The notes: a model not told the origin generated them from the sequence alone. A stretch of DNA of 62,000 nucleotides from Owenia fusiformis (GCA_903813345.2 CAIIXF020000113.1:1-62000), one strand, 5' to 3'; positions 8,910 to 19,600 are shown, counted from the stretch's first letter. A program made the numbers and translations.

Positions 8910-9240
8910 TGACTCAGAAAATGTGACTCAAAAACAGTGAAAAGTTGGACTTTTACAAAGGTCACCAGACAGAATCTATTGCATTTTTGAGAAAGTGTGC
9001 CAAATATATTATTTGAAATTATAGAAGCTTTTGAAAATTTGAATTCATTCCTAAAAATAGAAAAAATGAGAAACTGCTTTAGAAGGCAGTCCATTCTCTT
9101 TTTATGATCACAATTTTTGTTTCAGACAACTTTTCAAAATTTCAAAGCTCCTATGACATGTATGATTTAGAGTAATATATTGGGCACATTTTCTGAGAAG
9201 TCTTTCACATGATGTTTAGGGCCATTCATTCATACAAACT
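8910..9240. repeat. Third, diverged copy of the E foldback core
   Basis: Blocks GAAAATGTGACT, AAGGTCAC, CAGAATCT, GTGTGCC(A)AATATATTA, GTTTCAGACAA and AGAGTAATATATTGGGCACA recur here in the same order as in 7740-7990 and 15770-16040, but more diverged. Confidence 0.65.
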
Positions 9241-10007
9241 AGAGAGAGTATGAGAATATTGATTATTCCAATCTGAGTAATATGATAGATAGTTGGTTCT
9301 TCAACTAGAGAGGTTTACTTAGATTTTGAATATCAAATAGATTTGGATCAAGTGTTATAAAGAATCTGATCTTCTTAACTTAACTTTGAGCATGCAGATA
9401 AACATTCAATGGATTTACATAAAATGCAGAGTTCCTGTGACAATGGCATTTATTTTTAATGATCAAGAAAGTACTTTGTACCCTCCCGCAAAATTAGGAA
9501 GAAGCCAGAGCTTTCATTCTGGTACACATCGCATCTAGAAACATGTCTGTGTCTATCATGTAAGAAGAGAGGGTCAAGGTATTCCATGATGGAGCATTTT
9601 GGAAACCCTTCTTAGAAATTGCTATGCTGAAAATGGGCTATTGGCATACACTATGTACAAGTAATGCAGATTGCTCCGATTTTCACTACAGCGCCATGCC
9701 GATTGAGTATTTTGTTCAAAATTGAATACAATATTGAACAAACGGAGCAAATGTGACCCAGGCATCAGTGTAGTATGAATTTATTTTGTTAGGATGCCAG
9801 TCAGAGCTCTTGATGCAAGTACCAAGTTTGCAAACATGCATGTCAACCATGGCCAATTAGAAAAGTGCACCCCTTCTATATGATAGTATAAACCCTTCCT
9901 ACACCTTGGTTTAGCTTTGGATCACTATGCTATCATTATGTGGCAGAAATGCATTCTGATTGGATATAAATGATCACATGACTTAGTTCACCAAGGTATC
10001 AGGAGAT
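9241..10007. other. Unassigned interior of E
   Basis: No gene, hairpin or repeat was recognised apart from the inverted pair TTTGTTCAAAATTGAATAC / AATATTGAACAAACG around 9712-9742. Confidence 0.4.
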
Positions 10008-10030
10008 GGCATGCCAAAATGTAAAATCTC

Positions 10031-10267
10031 TACTAAGGTTACCTCTATACCCTCTATAGCCGCGTAGCTGCTCCTTAGGTTACCTCTATTCACTCTGTAG
10101 TAGCCTACCCAGTGTAGCTAGCGTTGCCACTGAATGCATGCTCCTAGGCTGTACATTCCGACCCTGTAATGTCAGCGTAGTCAGTCTAGATAGCGTACGT
10201 AGCCTCCGAATCCCTACTCCTAGGCTAATCTCCAGAACCTATGTAGCCGCGTAGCGAGTGTAGCTAG
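10031..10267 (-). repeat. Isolated satellite fragment (~3.4 monomers), inverted
   Basis: Read on the minus strand this is the same ~70 bp satellite as the 45 kb array: CTACGCGGCTACATAGG, GGAGATTAGCCTAGGAG, ATTCGGAGGCTACG, CCTAGGAGCATGCATTCAG, ending GAGGTAACCTTAGTA exactly at the terminus of element E. It is the only satellite in the left part of the window and has the opposite orientation to the main array. Confidence 0.93.
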
Positions 10268-10518
10268 ACCCTATTAATGTTCAACCATTTTGCAGAACAA
10301 TTGACTTTAATCAGGACAATGACATCACGAAGAAATCCTGTATTTTGATTGGTTAGATTTCTACCTACAACCAATGACATCACTAAAATTTCATAGTTTC
10401 TCTGGCCTCTCAAAAGGTGGCAGGCTTTACTGAATAATACCGTCCCTGGACAGTCTAAATCGATTGATGGAACTCATTTTATTTTGTCTTATTCAAGTAC
10501 GTCAAGTAATCTTTTGTA
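10268..10518. other. Spacer between satellite fragment and mariner
   Basis: No gene was seen. A CAATGACATCAC motif occurs twice (about 10317 and 10373) around a CCAATCA-like element. Confidence 0.4.
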
Positions 10519-12009
10519 CTTAGGTCAGTCAAAAAGTTCTGTTTATTTATCTCTAACTTTGTCATTTTGAGGAATTATTTCTTGATATTTGGTACGTCTA
10601 TAGAACATACATTTGTGCTAATATTGACTAAACATTGTATCTCAACCATCATTGGTTACTGAATAATGGTTGCTATGGTAATAGAAGGGCGATGTACTCG
10701 GTTCAACCCAATTTTATTGATTTTCATACACTGTTATATTACATGAAATATACTTTAAACTGTCTCAATATTTAAAAACTCCTTTCTAACTAAGTCCCCG
10801 ATGTCATATCTAAGTTTAATTTCGTAATTTAGCCTTCAAAATAGTCGCCTCCTGCAGCAATGACCTTTCTGTGCCTTTCTACCCAGTCTCTGAAGACACC
10901 TTTGAAACCACCAGCCGACAATTCATTTAAACGTTTGCGCACGGCTGCCCGCAGAGCCTCATCGGAATCAAACCGGATCCCCCGAAGACCCCTCATTAGA
11001 TTGCTGAAGAGGTAAAAGTCACATGGAGATGTGTCTGGGGAGTATGGTGCTTGTGGAATCCTGCTCCATTGGAGGTCTTCTAAGGCAGTCTTGGCAACAT
11101 TACTTGTATGGGGACGAGCATTGTCCATATTCGTCTAGAAACTGCCTCGAGACATCAATTCTTTCTTGCTTCTGTTCCTGAGTGGGGAATCTTGGAACCC
11201 ATTTTGAGGCTACGTAACGCTTTCTCAATACTTGAGTGATGATCGTATGACATGAGCCATAAGAAATATTCAGAATGGAACTAATCTCATCCAGTGAAAT
11301 GTGCCTATCTTGCTCAATCAACTCTTGTATTTTCTCAGCATTGTCCTCATTCACAGAACTCTTGGGCCGGCCAGTCCGTGCTGAATCAGACAGTTTATCC
11401 CTTTTTCCAGACAAGAAGTCATTGTACCATCTACGGACAGTATTATATCTTGGAGCATACTGTCCAAAATCACCTTTAACAAGTGAATATGTCTCTTGTA
11501 GTGTTTTCCTGTTTTCTACCATACACTGTATCAAGTTTCTTTGCTTCCACTTTAACAACTTGCTAGGAGAATCAATATTTGACATGATTTTTTCTCAAAA
11601 TCCCCTTTTCACTTTTTCATCTTTTCATCCTGAAAATCATCTTTGTCAGCTGAAAATTGTCACAATTAATATTTCCTTGACTGTGATGTCTTCAAGACAA
11701 TAGAATTGGCATCAAAACCTGTCAATTTGCACAATCTGATATTTTAACATGAAAAATTAACTGTTCAATGAATTGATGCCAAATGAAATTAATGTGACAT
11801 TAAAAATATGACGTTTTTTAGCTGAACCGTGTACCCCGCAATTCTGTTACCATAGCAACCATAATTCAATAACCAATCATAGTTGAGATACAATATTTAG
11901 TCAGTAGTTGCACAAATATATGTTCTATAGATGTACCAAATATCAAGAAGTAAATCCTCAAAATGACAAAGTTAGAGATAAATAAACAGAACTTTTTGAC
12001 TGACCCAAG
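10519..12009 (-). mobile_element. Mariner transposon with ~190 bp terminal inverted repeats
   Basis: TA flanks both ends (10517-10518, 12010-12011). Both ends read CTT(A/G)GGTCAGTCAAAAAG inward, and the inverted match continues for about 190 bp (10519-10706 against 11822-12009), with scattered differences. The 1491 bp element contains a broken mariner transposase on the minus strand. TIRs this long are unusual for mariner, whose TIRs are commonly about 30 bp. Divergence between the arms indicates an old copy. Confidence 0.92.
10829..11585 (-). pseudogene. Mariner (DD34D) transposase, internally deleted
   Basis: Cuts and pastes the element at TA sites when intact. The 5' part (11585 to ~11130) carries the paired helix-turn-helix DNA-binding region: W-x-x-x-F ahead of SARTGRPKSSV, then LDEISSILNISYGSCHTII and the linker VPRFPTQEQKQ. 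The 3' part (11128-10829) is in another frame and starts at the second catalytic aspartate (DNARPHTS). It then gives YSPDTSPCDFYLF with the third aspartate, 34 residues apart, as in mariner. The block with the first catalytic aspartate (usually in a GDE motif) is missing, apparently by a deletion of roughly 100 codons at ~11130 that also shifted the frame. Mariner transposases are ~340-350 residues; about 250 remain. The copy cannot be active. Confidence 0.92.
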
Positions 12010-12011
12010 TA

Positions 12012-12136
12012 ATATGGGATGAATAACGTCTGATCAACTAACTTAATCGCCAAGTTTCTGGTGACAATACACAATGTAAAATTCTTCTGATGGATGATTG
12101 TCCAACACATGATTTGCAAAGCGTTCAGCAGTTCAG
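12012..12136. other. Short spacer between transposons
   Basis: Nothing recognisable. Confidence 0.4.
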
Positions 12137-12192
12137 TAGAGAATTTTCGTTATAAGTTGTTTCAAAAACTTATACGTATACTTATAGTTTAA

Positions 12193-12389
12193 AGGGTCTT
12201 GTCGAACTAAAATCAATTCAAATTGATTTTCATAATCTGTACCAAGTGGGGCATAACTATTCCGATATAGTCAAGCTCCATCATCAACTAGGGACTGCGA
12301 ATACAATGTCCTTTGCTAGTGTCAATTATGAACACGATAAACTTAACGCTAGTTGACGGGTCCTTGTAGTGTACGATAAACAAGACCCT
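12193..12389. mobile_element. 197 bp MITE, TTAA target (piggyBac type)
   Basis: TTAA is duplicated at 12189-12192 and 12390-12393, and the ends AGGGTCTTGT / ACAAGACCCT are perfect inverted repeats. The TTAA target points to piggyBac-type mobilisation. It sits inside the outer element. Confidence 0.85.
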
Positions 12390-12447
12390 TTAAAGTGAAT
12401 CACTACACGAACGAGTCGATCATTTCAAAGTTCTCATGAAATTATAA

Positions 12448-13608
12448 CACACTACCCTACCTCGATCGCGCATGCGCGAATCTTTTGGCTTTCAACCACG
12501 TCGCTTTTGAGTATTTCGACTGCTAAGTCAAAAGGTTAATACGTTTGGTGCTCAGAGTGAGTCAATATTGCTATTCGCTACACTTCAGTGGTGCAATAGT
12601 GAAGTCCATGTTCCAAGTTATATGATAGTTGAAGAAATAATGTAAATAATATCGTTTTAAATTTTAAAATATTTGATATGTCATAGTACACGGTACACAG
12701 CTGCAAAAGTTGATCAATACAGGGTACAAGGAATGTAAATTGTTCAATAGTACAGGGAGCGAGAAAGTAAGCTGATTATACAGACATACTATGTCCCGAC
12801 CTCATGTACATTTACGTTGCAAACAGTGAAAGTAATGCTAAAAAGGCCGCCTGTTGATGCTTTGAGGTGTCATCAATTGTTATTTAATCCAAATAAAGTA
12901 AACATTATTTTGTAGATTTAGACACGGGCTTTCAAGTCGTATGCATTTTAGTCATTAAATTAACAAGAACGCTAGATTATACGTGTTACTAGGGTATCAA
13001 ATTGAAATAAAATAACGAAATTAAATATCAACACGTTAATGATAAATGACTATCCGCTATCAGTATTAATGACTATTTGCTACTCAGAATAATTAAAATT
13101 GCCTGAACTACATATGAAGAATCTTTCTATAGAACCCCTTGAATGGTCTAATTCACTACCGTCCTAAAAACCCGACCATTCAAAATGTTTTGTTCAAATT
13201 CACAAAAATACAGTTGACTAACATACTAGAAAACGTATCCACCTATAACACGATGACACGCAGTTTAAACAACAGTTAACTGGGTTTTTTGTTACATATC
13301 AATGTAACATTTTCGAAGGGACACCTACATGCTCCCTGTACGTTGATAGATTTACTGAAATGTATCGTGTATTGCATTTGGTTTTGCTTCACTGCGCCCA
13401 CTATTATCTATCTTTGCCTATAGTGGTTTTTTGCCAACAATATTCTACACACTCCTTGATGAATCAATTCTATGTCTGGTAGAACACTAGAAATATATGT
13501 AAAATGTATTTTACGTTCAGAAATATGGAATTAAACCGACGTCCTCCATTTGCAACTAAGCTGTACCCTGTTTCCCTTTTAAACGTGGTCACGTGGTAGG
13601 GTAGTGTG
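12448..13608. mobile_element. 1.16 kb nested element, 14 bp TIRs, TATAA duplication
   Basis: CACACTACCCTACC at 12448-12461 is mirrored by GGTAGGGTAGTGTG at 13595-13608, and TATAA stands immediately outside both (12443-12447, 13609-13613). No open frame is present. A CAC start with a 5 bp duplication resembles Transib, but the TIR is not diagnostic, so the superfamily stays open. GCGCATGCGC, the NRF-1 consensus, lies at about 12468. Confidence 0.82.
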
Positions 13609-14106
13609 TATAAGGTCAATTTTTAAGTTTTTACGTATAAAAGGGCCTTTATACGCAGATTATAAACTTACAGAGTTGGATCTCCGCATAGTACAGTATA
13701 TGTGTGGACCTACTGACCAGAATGGCTTATTAAAATTAATCGGCTGAATAAACATAGTATCCAATCAAACAGCTCGACTCATTCATTAGCTGAACTAATT
13801 CTCCCTTCGTTATTTCTACAAGGTGATTCAAAACGATCATCTACAAAAAATATATTTGAGAGTAGATAAATCTGTAAAACCCGTGTGCTATATCAGCCTA
13901 TTTGATTCTAGAAAACACATATGACACAACTAAACATGCTTTACATCAAGGGGGTACGGATGGTATGCCATTGGCCCTTTTTATTACCGTCCTAGGAGAT
14001 ATTTCCCGACGAATTAGGAAATTATGAAACAACTTGTTTATTGGGTTTATAAGTATAATTAAGTATACGTATAAGTTTTAAAAAAACTTATAACGAAAAT
14101 TCTCTA

Positions 14107-14511
14107 GTGTTGGAAATTCAACCAATGGATGGCAGTGATAACAGGCAAACATCACAATTCTAGGTTGATTTTGGTTTAATCCAAAATTAAACAATATAGC
14201 ATTTGGAATAAAAACAATAACATAGCATGCCCCTCTCTTTGGATTTGGAAACCAGAGTTTCTAAATTACTATTACTATGCCACAACAGATTGGAAAGAAG
14301 CAGATATATTTTTAAAAAATACGAAAACACGAGGACTTCTTTCCAAGTAGTGTATTTTAAAATCTGTACAGACACCATCATGCAGAATTTTAGAGTTGTT
14401 CAGACAACATCATTTTTCTTATTTGAAATAAAGAACAGCGTGCCTCTCAAAAATATGCATTCTCTGCTTGTAAAGGAGCACGTAGGTTATCGCAAACAAT
14501 TTCAGAAGGTT
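14107..14511. other. Spacer before the TRIM
   Basis: AT-rich. Overlapping open frames on both strands (14187-14381, 14227-14520) show a weak inverted pair GGAAAGAAGCAG.../...GACTTCTTTCC (about 14291-14344). It holds the second copy of the 27 bp dispersed repeat at 14471-14497. No gene is supported. Confidence 0.45.
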
Positions 14512-14515
14512 ATAT

Positions 14516-14748
14516 TGTAATGACCCGAGGGCGCCCCAGGGGAATAACTAATTAACTAACAACTAACGAGCATAGTGTAACAAGCCAGATAAAGAAATTG
14601 AAAGAAAGTGTGCTAAATTCAATGCCCCGTGTGGAAATCGAACCTAGGACCCTTGGTTCCGAAGTCTGATGCTCTACCGACTGAGCTATAAAGGCTTAAG
14701 CCACTACAGCTGGACTGTAGTAGCAACTTGCTATCAAGGGTCGTTACA
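14516..14748 (-). repeat. 3' LTR of the TRIM
   Basis: 233 bp, 3' LTR when read on the minus strand. Contains the better preserved tRNA-like segment (14624-14695). Confidence 0.88.
14624..14695 (-). other. tRNA-like segment (pol III A and B boxes) inside the LTR
   Basis: On the minus strand TAGCTCAGTCGG (14677-14688) is a perfect A box and GGTTCGATTTCC (14633-14644) is a B box with one extra base. The D arm (GCTC/GAGC) is intact and the segment is 72 nt. The anticodon stem (around ACTTCGGA) and the T stem do not pair, so it is not a working tRNA. It resembles the tRNA-derived head of a SINE. The same segment is repeated in the other LTR at about 14978-15050. Confidence 0.75.
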
Positions 14749-14762
14749 CTATCTCCCCCTTT
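14749..14762 (-). other. Polypurine tract of the TRIM
   Basis: AAAGGGGGAGATAG on the minus strand ends exactly where the 3' LTR begins. It is the usual primer for plus-strand DNA synthesis. Confidence 0.75.
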
Positions 14763-14767
14763 GAAAG

Positions 14768-14785
14768 GACCACGCCCTCGTGGTC
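14768..14785. repeat. Short hairpin in the TRIM interior
   Basis: GACCACG and CGTGGTC form a perfect 7 bp stem around CCCT. Confidence 0.7.
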
Positions 14786-14850
14786 AGCCCTGCTTCCCTA
14801 GCAGTGACTACCATATACACAAGGGCGCAAAGGATACAACCAATGCTCTG

Positions 14851-14869
14851 ATCCCACATCTGACACCAA
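14851..14869 (-). other. Primer-binding-site-like sequence of the TRIM
   Basis: TTGGTGTCAGATGTGGGAT follows the 5' LTR directly on the minus strand. TGG at this position matches the complement of a tRNA CCA end. The priming tRNA cannot be named from sequence alone. Confidence 0.65.
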
Positions 14870-15103
14870 TGTAATGACCCGAGGGCGCCCCAGGGGAATA
14901 ACTAATTTACTAACAACTAACGAGCATAGTGTAACAAGCCAGATAAAGAAATTGAAAGAAAGTGTGCTAAATTCAATGCCCCGTGTGGAAATCGAACCTA
15001 GGACCCTTGGTTCCGAAGTCTGATGCTCTACCGACTGACCTATAAAGGCTTAAAGCCACTACAGCTGGACTGTAGTAGCAACTTGCTATCAAGGGTCGTT
15101 ACA
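14870..15103 (-). repeat. 5' LTR of the TRIM
   Basis: 234 bp, 5' LTR when read on the minus strand. It differs from the other LTR by an A/T change near its low-coordinate end, a G-to-C change in the A box (AGCTCAGT to AGGTCAGT on the minus strand) and one extra A. Confidence 0.88.
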
Positions 15104-15107
15104 ATAT

Positions 15108-15753
15108 CTTGAATTATGCCTATTTTCTAACAATGAAGACAGGGTTATCTTTTATATCAATTCATTATCTCAAAGAAAATTATATACAGTAATAATAAAG
15201 TCAAACAAACTCAGAGATGTTTAATTAGCAATCAACCCGTCAACACACTTTTCAAAGATGTTGACCCCTTTTTCACCAAAAATGCAATCATTTTTTACAA
15301 TGTTTAATGCATTACTATTCTTTATTTTGTAGTATCAAATAGTTCTTGAAAGAAAAACTTAATTGCTTTAAGATAAGTGTTCCCCATGTTATTCCTCCAT
15401 TGAAAAATCTCATCCTATCCATTGGTTTCAGTTCATTTTGGTCATCCAAATTCAGTATCTTTAAAGTCCCTGGAGCAATCAACTTTTTCCTTTTAGGAAA
15501 TCGAACATGTCTCAAAGCACATTCTAATATGCATTCAACAATATAATAAAAGGTTGCATTTTTGAAAAAGTATGTTGATTGGTCCATTGCCCCTTCAATA
15601 TCACTTAGGTCTGATTAAATAAATTATCATTATATATACTTTTCTTGAAGATATTGAATGGATCTAAAAGATAAACCCATGTTCATGATCAGAAAATATT
15701 CATAATTCAAGTTAGAATTAAGCTACGGTACACGTCTGAAACCATGTCAGTGG
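15108..15753. other. AT-rich stretch with one unassigned open frame
   Basis: A 90-codon frame on the minus strand (15315-15587) has a rather protein-like make-up (for example FPKRKKLIAPGTLKILNLDD and MRFFNGGITWG). It might be a decayed exon, but I recognise no family and see no splice context. Nothing else was found. Confidence 0.3.
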
Positions 15754-16696
15754 ACCTTTTCAGCCCTCTGAAAATGTGACTGAAAAATAACTAAAAGTAG
15801 GTGCTCAGGAAAGGTCAATGAACAGAATCTCTTGATTTTTTCAGAAAATGTGTCTAATATATTGCTCTAAATGATACAATCTTTGAAATTTTAAAAAATT
15901 GTCTGAAACAATAATTCGGCTGTAGTTAAAAGGAAAATAGATCGATTTTAAATTCAGTTTTTTCCATTTTTTTCTTTTTCTGAGAATGATATGATTTTTT
16001 AAAATTGTATCATTTAGAGTAATATATTGGGCACATTTTCTGAAAAAGTCAAAAGATTCTCTTCAGTGACCTTTCCTGGGCACCTACTTTCACCTGTCAT
16101 TTTCATTCTCACCATTTTCCTTGTGTTCCCAGTCATGTAAATGATATGTGGAACTAATTAAACTGAGTGGAGGTCCAAACAGAACTCTGTTATCTTGATT
16201 CAAAAAAAATTCAAAATCCAGCATGGTTTTGACATTTTTTGTTTTGTCATTTCCTGTTAACTTTCATAGCACCTTAATTTGTATTTCCAATTAAGATTTT
16301 TCAGAATTGTGCCTGTTTGTGAAATTTAGTCAATAAACTAACCATAAATGTCTGCAATAATAGAAAAAGCAATAGTGATTTTTTGGGCATTTTGGTAAAG
16401 CCTTTGGTTTATAATGGGAAGATTGTCTTTATCCCTAGAACTGTTCTGCATGGGGTCTTTTGCACAATTGATAAATTATATACTATACTTATACATTACT
16501 ATATAGATTTGCAATGTCTAGGTTTTATTCAAGTAACTGACTCCACTGAGTGTGTATTCAAATGTTGTGCTTATAAAATGTATCAACTCCTATACTACCT
16601 TTTGAATGAAAATAAACTCTTCCAAAAGTGATAGGACCTTAGTGCCCCCATACCATGGTAAGGGCCTTAGGTTGGCATGCCAAAATGTAAAATCTC
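15754..16696. mobile_element. Element E, second copy, inverted and truncated on the left
   Basis: Reverse-complement match to the left part of the E copy at 7120. Its right terminus 16674-16696 is the same 23 bp TIR (ending TGTAAAATCTC), and the foldback core 15770-16095 and the open frame at 16341-16631 recur. No TIR occurs at the left. The TIR is followed directly by TAGTA and the satellite array. Confidence 0.85.
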
Positions 16697-19600
16697 TAGT
16701 AGAATTTATGCGTTAGCTACACTGGCTACGCGATTACAGAGGATATAGAGGTTACCTAAGGAGCATGCATGCGGTGGCTACACTACCTACACTCGCTACG
16801 CGGCTACATAGGTTCTGGAGATTAGCCTAGGAGTAGGGATTCGGAGGCTACGTACGCTATCTAGACTGACTACGCTTACATTACAGGGTCGGAATGTAAG
16901 CCTAGGAGCATGCATTCAGTGGCAGCGCTAGCCACACTGGGTAGGCTACTACAGAGTGAATAGAGGTAACCTAAGGAGCAGCTAAGCGGCTATAGAGGTA
17001 ACCTTAGTAGAATGAATGCGTTAGCTACACTGGCTACGCTGCTACAGAGTGTACAGAGGTAACCCAAGGAGCATACATGCTGTGGTTACACTGTGGATAG
17101 TTACACTCACTACACAGCTACAGAGGTTGTGGAGGAGCCTAGGAGCAGGCATTCAGTGGCTACGTTAGCTACATTGGCTACGCGGCTAAACAGGGTCTGG
17201 ATGTAAGCCTAGGAGCATGCATTCAGTGGCTCCAATAGCTACACTGGGTACGCTACTACAGAGTGTATAGAGGTAACCAAAGGAGAATGCATGCTGTGTC
17301 TACGCTAGCTATACTTGCAACGCGGCTACAGAGGGTATAGAGGTGACCATTAGGGGAATGTATGCGGTAGCTATGCTAGCTAGACTGGGTACGCTTCTAC
17401 AGAGGGTCTGAAGGTAACCCTAGGAGCAGGCATGCGATGGATACGCTAGCTACTCTGACTACGCTGCTACACAAGGTCTCGATGTAAGCCTAGGAGCATG
17501 CATTCAGTGGCAACGCTAGCTACACTGGGTAGGCTACTAAAGAGTGATTATAGGTAACTTAAGGAGCATGCATGCGGTGGCTACACTACCTACACTCGCT
17601 ACGCGGCTACATAGGTTCTGGAGATTAGCCTAGGAGCAGGGATTCGGAGGCTACGTACGCTATCTAGACTGACTACGCTGACATTACAGGGTCGGAATGT
17701 AAGCCCAGGAGCATGCATTCAGTGGCAACTGGGTAGGCTACTACAGAGTGAATCGAGGTAACCTAAGGAGCAGCTACGCGGCTTTAGAGGGTATAGAGGA
17801 AACCATAGGAGAATGTATGCGTTAGCTACACTGGCTACGCGATTACAGACGATATAGAGGTTACCTAAGGAGCATGCATGCGGTGGCTACACTACCTACA
17901 CTCGCTACGCGGCTACATAGGTTCTGGAGATAAGCCTAGGAGTGTGGATTCGGAGGCTACGTACGCTATCTAGACTGACTACGCTGACATTACAGGGTCG
18001 GAATGTAAGCCTAGGAGCATGCATTCAGTGGCAACGCTAGTAACACTGGGTAGGCTAATACAGGAGGAGCAGCTACGCGGCTATAGAGGTAACCTTAGTA
18101 GAATGAATGCGTTAGCTACACTGGCTACGCGATTACAGAGGATATAGAGGTTACCTAAGGAGCATGCATGCGGTGGCTACGCTAGCTACACTGGCTACGC
18201 TGCTTACAGAGTGTACAGAAGTAACCCAAGGAGCATACATGCTGTGGCTACGATAGTTACACTCACTACACAGCTACAGAGAATGTGGATGTAAGCCTAG
18301 GAACATGCATTCAGTAGCTCCGCTAGCTACACTGGGTACGCTACAACAGAGTGTGTAGAGGTAACCAAACGAGTATGCATGCTGTGGCTACGCTAGCTAC
18401 ACTCGCAACGCGGCTACAGAAGGTATAGAGGTGACCTTAGGGGAATGTATGCGGTAGCTACGGTAGCTACAATGGGTACACTTCTACAGAGGGTCGGAAG
18501 GTAACCCTAGGAGCAGGCATGAGATGGTTACGCTAGCAACTCTGACTACGCTGCTACACAGGGTCTGGATGTAAGCCTAGGAGCATGCATTCAGTGGCAA
18601 CGCTACCTACACTGGGTAGGCTACTACAAAGTGATTATATGTAACCTAAGGAGCATGCATGCGGTGGCTACACTACCTACACTCGCTACGCGGCTACATA
18701 CGTAGGTTCTGGAGATTAGTCTAGGAGCAGGGATTCAGAGGCTACGTACGCTATCTAGACTGACTACGCTGACATTACAGGGTCGGAATGTAGGCCTAGG
18801 AGCATGCATTCAGTGGCAACGCTAGCTACACTGGGTAGGCTACTACAGAGTGAATAGAGGTAACCTAAGTAGCAGTTACGCGGCTATAGAGGGTATAGAG
18901 GTAACCATAGGAGAATGTATGCGTTAGCTACACTGGCTACGCGATTACAGAGGATATAGAGGTTACATAAGGAGCATGCATGCGTTGGCTACGCTAGCTA
19001 CACTGGTTACGTGGCTACAGAGTGTCTTGAAGTAACCTACAGAGGTTATTGAGGTAAGCCTAGGAGCAGGCATTATGAGGCTACCCTGACTGCGCTGCTA
19101 CACAGGGTCTGGATGTAAGCCTAGGAGCATGCATACAGTGGCTCCACAAGCTACACTGGGTACGCTACTTTAGAATGTAAAGAGCCTAAGGAGTATGCAT
19201 GCTGTGGCTACGCTAGCTACACTCGTTACTAGGCTACAGAGGGTATAGATGTAACCTTAGGAGAATGTATGCGGTAGATACCCTAGCAACTCTGGCTACG
19301 CGGCTACAGAGGGTCTGGAGGTAACCCTAGGAACAGGCATGCGATGGCTACGCTTTCTAATCTGACTACACTTCTACACAGGGTCTGGATGTAGACCTAG
19401 GAGCATTCATTCAGTGGGTACGTTAGGTTTATTGGCTACGCGGCTACACAGGGTCTAGAAGTAGGCCTATGAGCATGCATTCAGGGGCTACGCTAGCTAC
19501 ACTGGCTTCGTGACTACACAGGGTCTTAAAGTAAGCCTAGGAGCATGCATTCAGTGGCTACACTGGCTTTGCGACTACTGGTGTATAGAGGTAACCAAAT

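Larger units (their letters stand above)
7120..10030. mobile_element. Element E, complete-looking copy (2.9 kb, 23 bp perfect TIRs)
   Basis: The left terminus 7120-7142 begins GAGATTTTACATTTTGG and the right terminus 10008-10030 is its exact 23 bp reverse complement, with TA outside both. The flanking five bases do not match (CAATA on the left, TACTA on the right), so the two present ends may not come from one insertion. The interior holds a 645 bp foldback (7542-8186), a minisatellite (8220-8905), a diverged copy of the foldback core (8910-9240) and unassigned sequence (9240-10007). No transposase was seen, so it is non-autonomous. An inverted, partial second copy lies at 15754-16696. Confidence 0.75.
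12139..14104. mobile_element. Outer non-coding transposon of a nest, TA target
   Basis: The left end GAGAATTTTCGTTATAAGTT (12139 on) and the right end (to 14104) are inverted copies over about 45 bp, including the subterminal ACTTATACGTATACTTA. TA flanks both (12137-12138, 14105-14106). No open frame of note lies inside. Two other elements have inserted into it (12193-12389 and 12448-13608), so its own length is about 600 bp. Confidence 0.85.
14516..15103 (-). mobile_element. TRIM-like miniature LTR retrotransposon (588 bp)
   Basis: Two near-identical direct repeats, 14516-14748 and 14870-15103, each begin TGTAATGACCC and end GGGTCGTTACA, the TG...CA inverted ends of LTRs. A perfect 4 bp duplication ATAT flanks the whole (14512-14515, 15104-15107). 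On the minus strand the 5' LTR is followed at once by TTGGTGTCAGATGTGGGAT, a primer-binding-site-like sequence. The 3' LTR is preceded by AAAGGGGGAGATAG, a polypurine tract. The internal region is only 121 bp and codes for nothing, so it would depend on another element's proteins. I see three differences between the LTRs, so the insertion is young. Confidence 0.9.

Noticed and set aside
8220-8940. C2H2 zinc-finger linkers (TGEK-like, from ACTGGAGAAA)
   Set aside because: The spacing is about 33 bp rather than 84 bp, the Cys and His codons are absent and orientation flips midway, so this is a minisatellite.
14624-14695. Functional tRNA gene
   Set aside because: The D arm and A box are fine, but the anticodon and T stems do not pair and the segment lies inside an LTR, duplicated with it.
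7100-16697. Whole 7120-16696 block as one composite transposon
   Set aside because: The outer flanks differ (CAATA on the left, TAGTA on the right) and a third E terminus occurs at 10030. Two E copies plus an inversion explain the data better.
16674-16701. Helitron 3' end (CTAG followed by T) at the array start
   Set aside because: The same 23 bp occurs as a true inverted repeat at 7120 and 10030, and there is no conserved 3' hairpin plus CTRR in the other copies.
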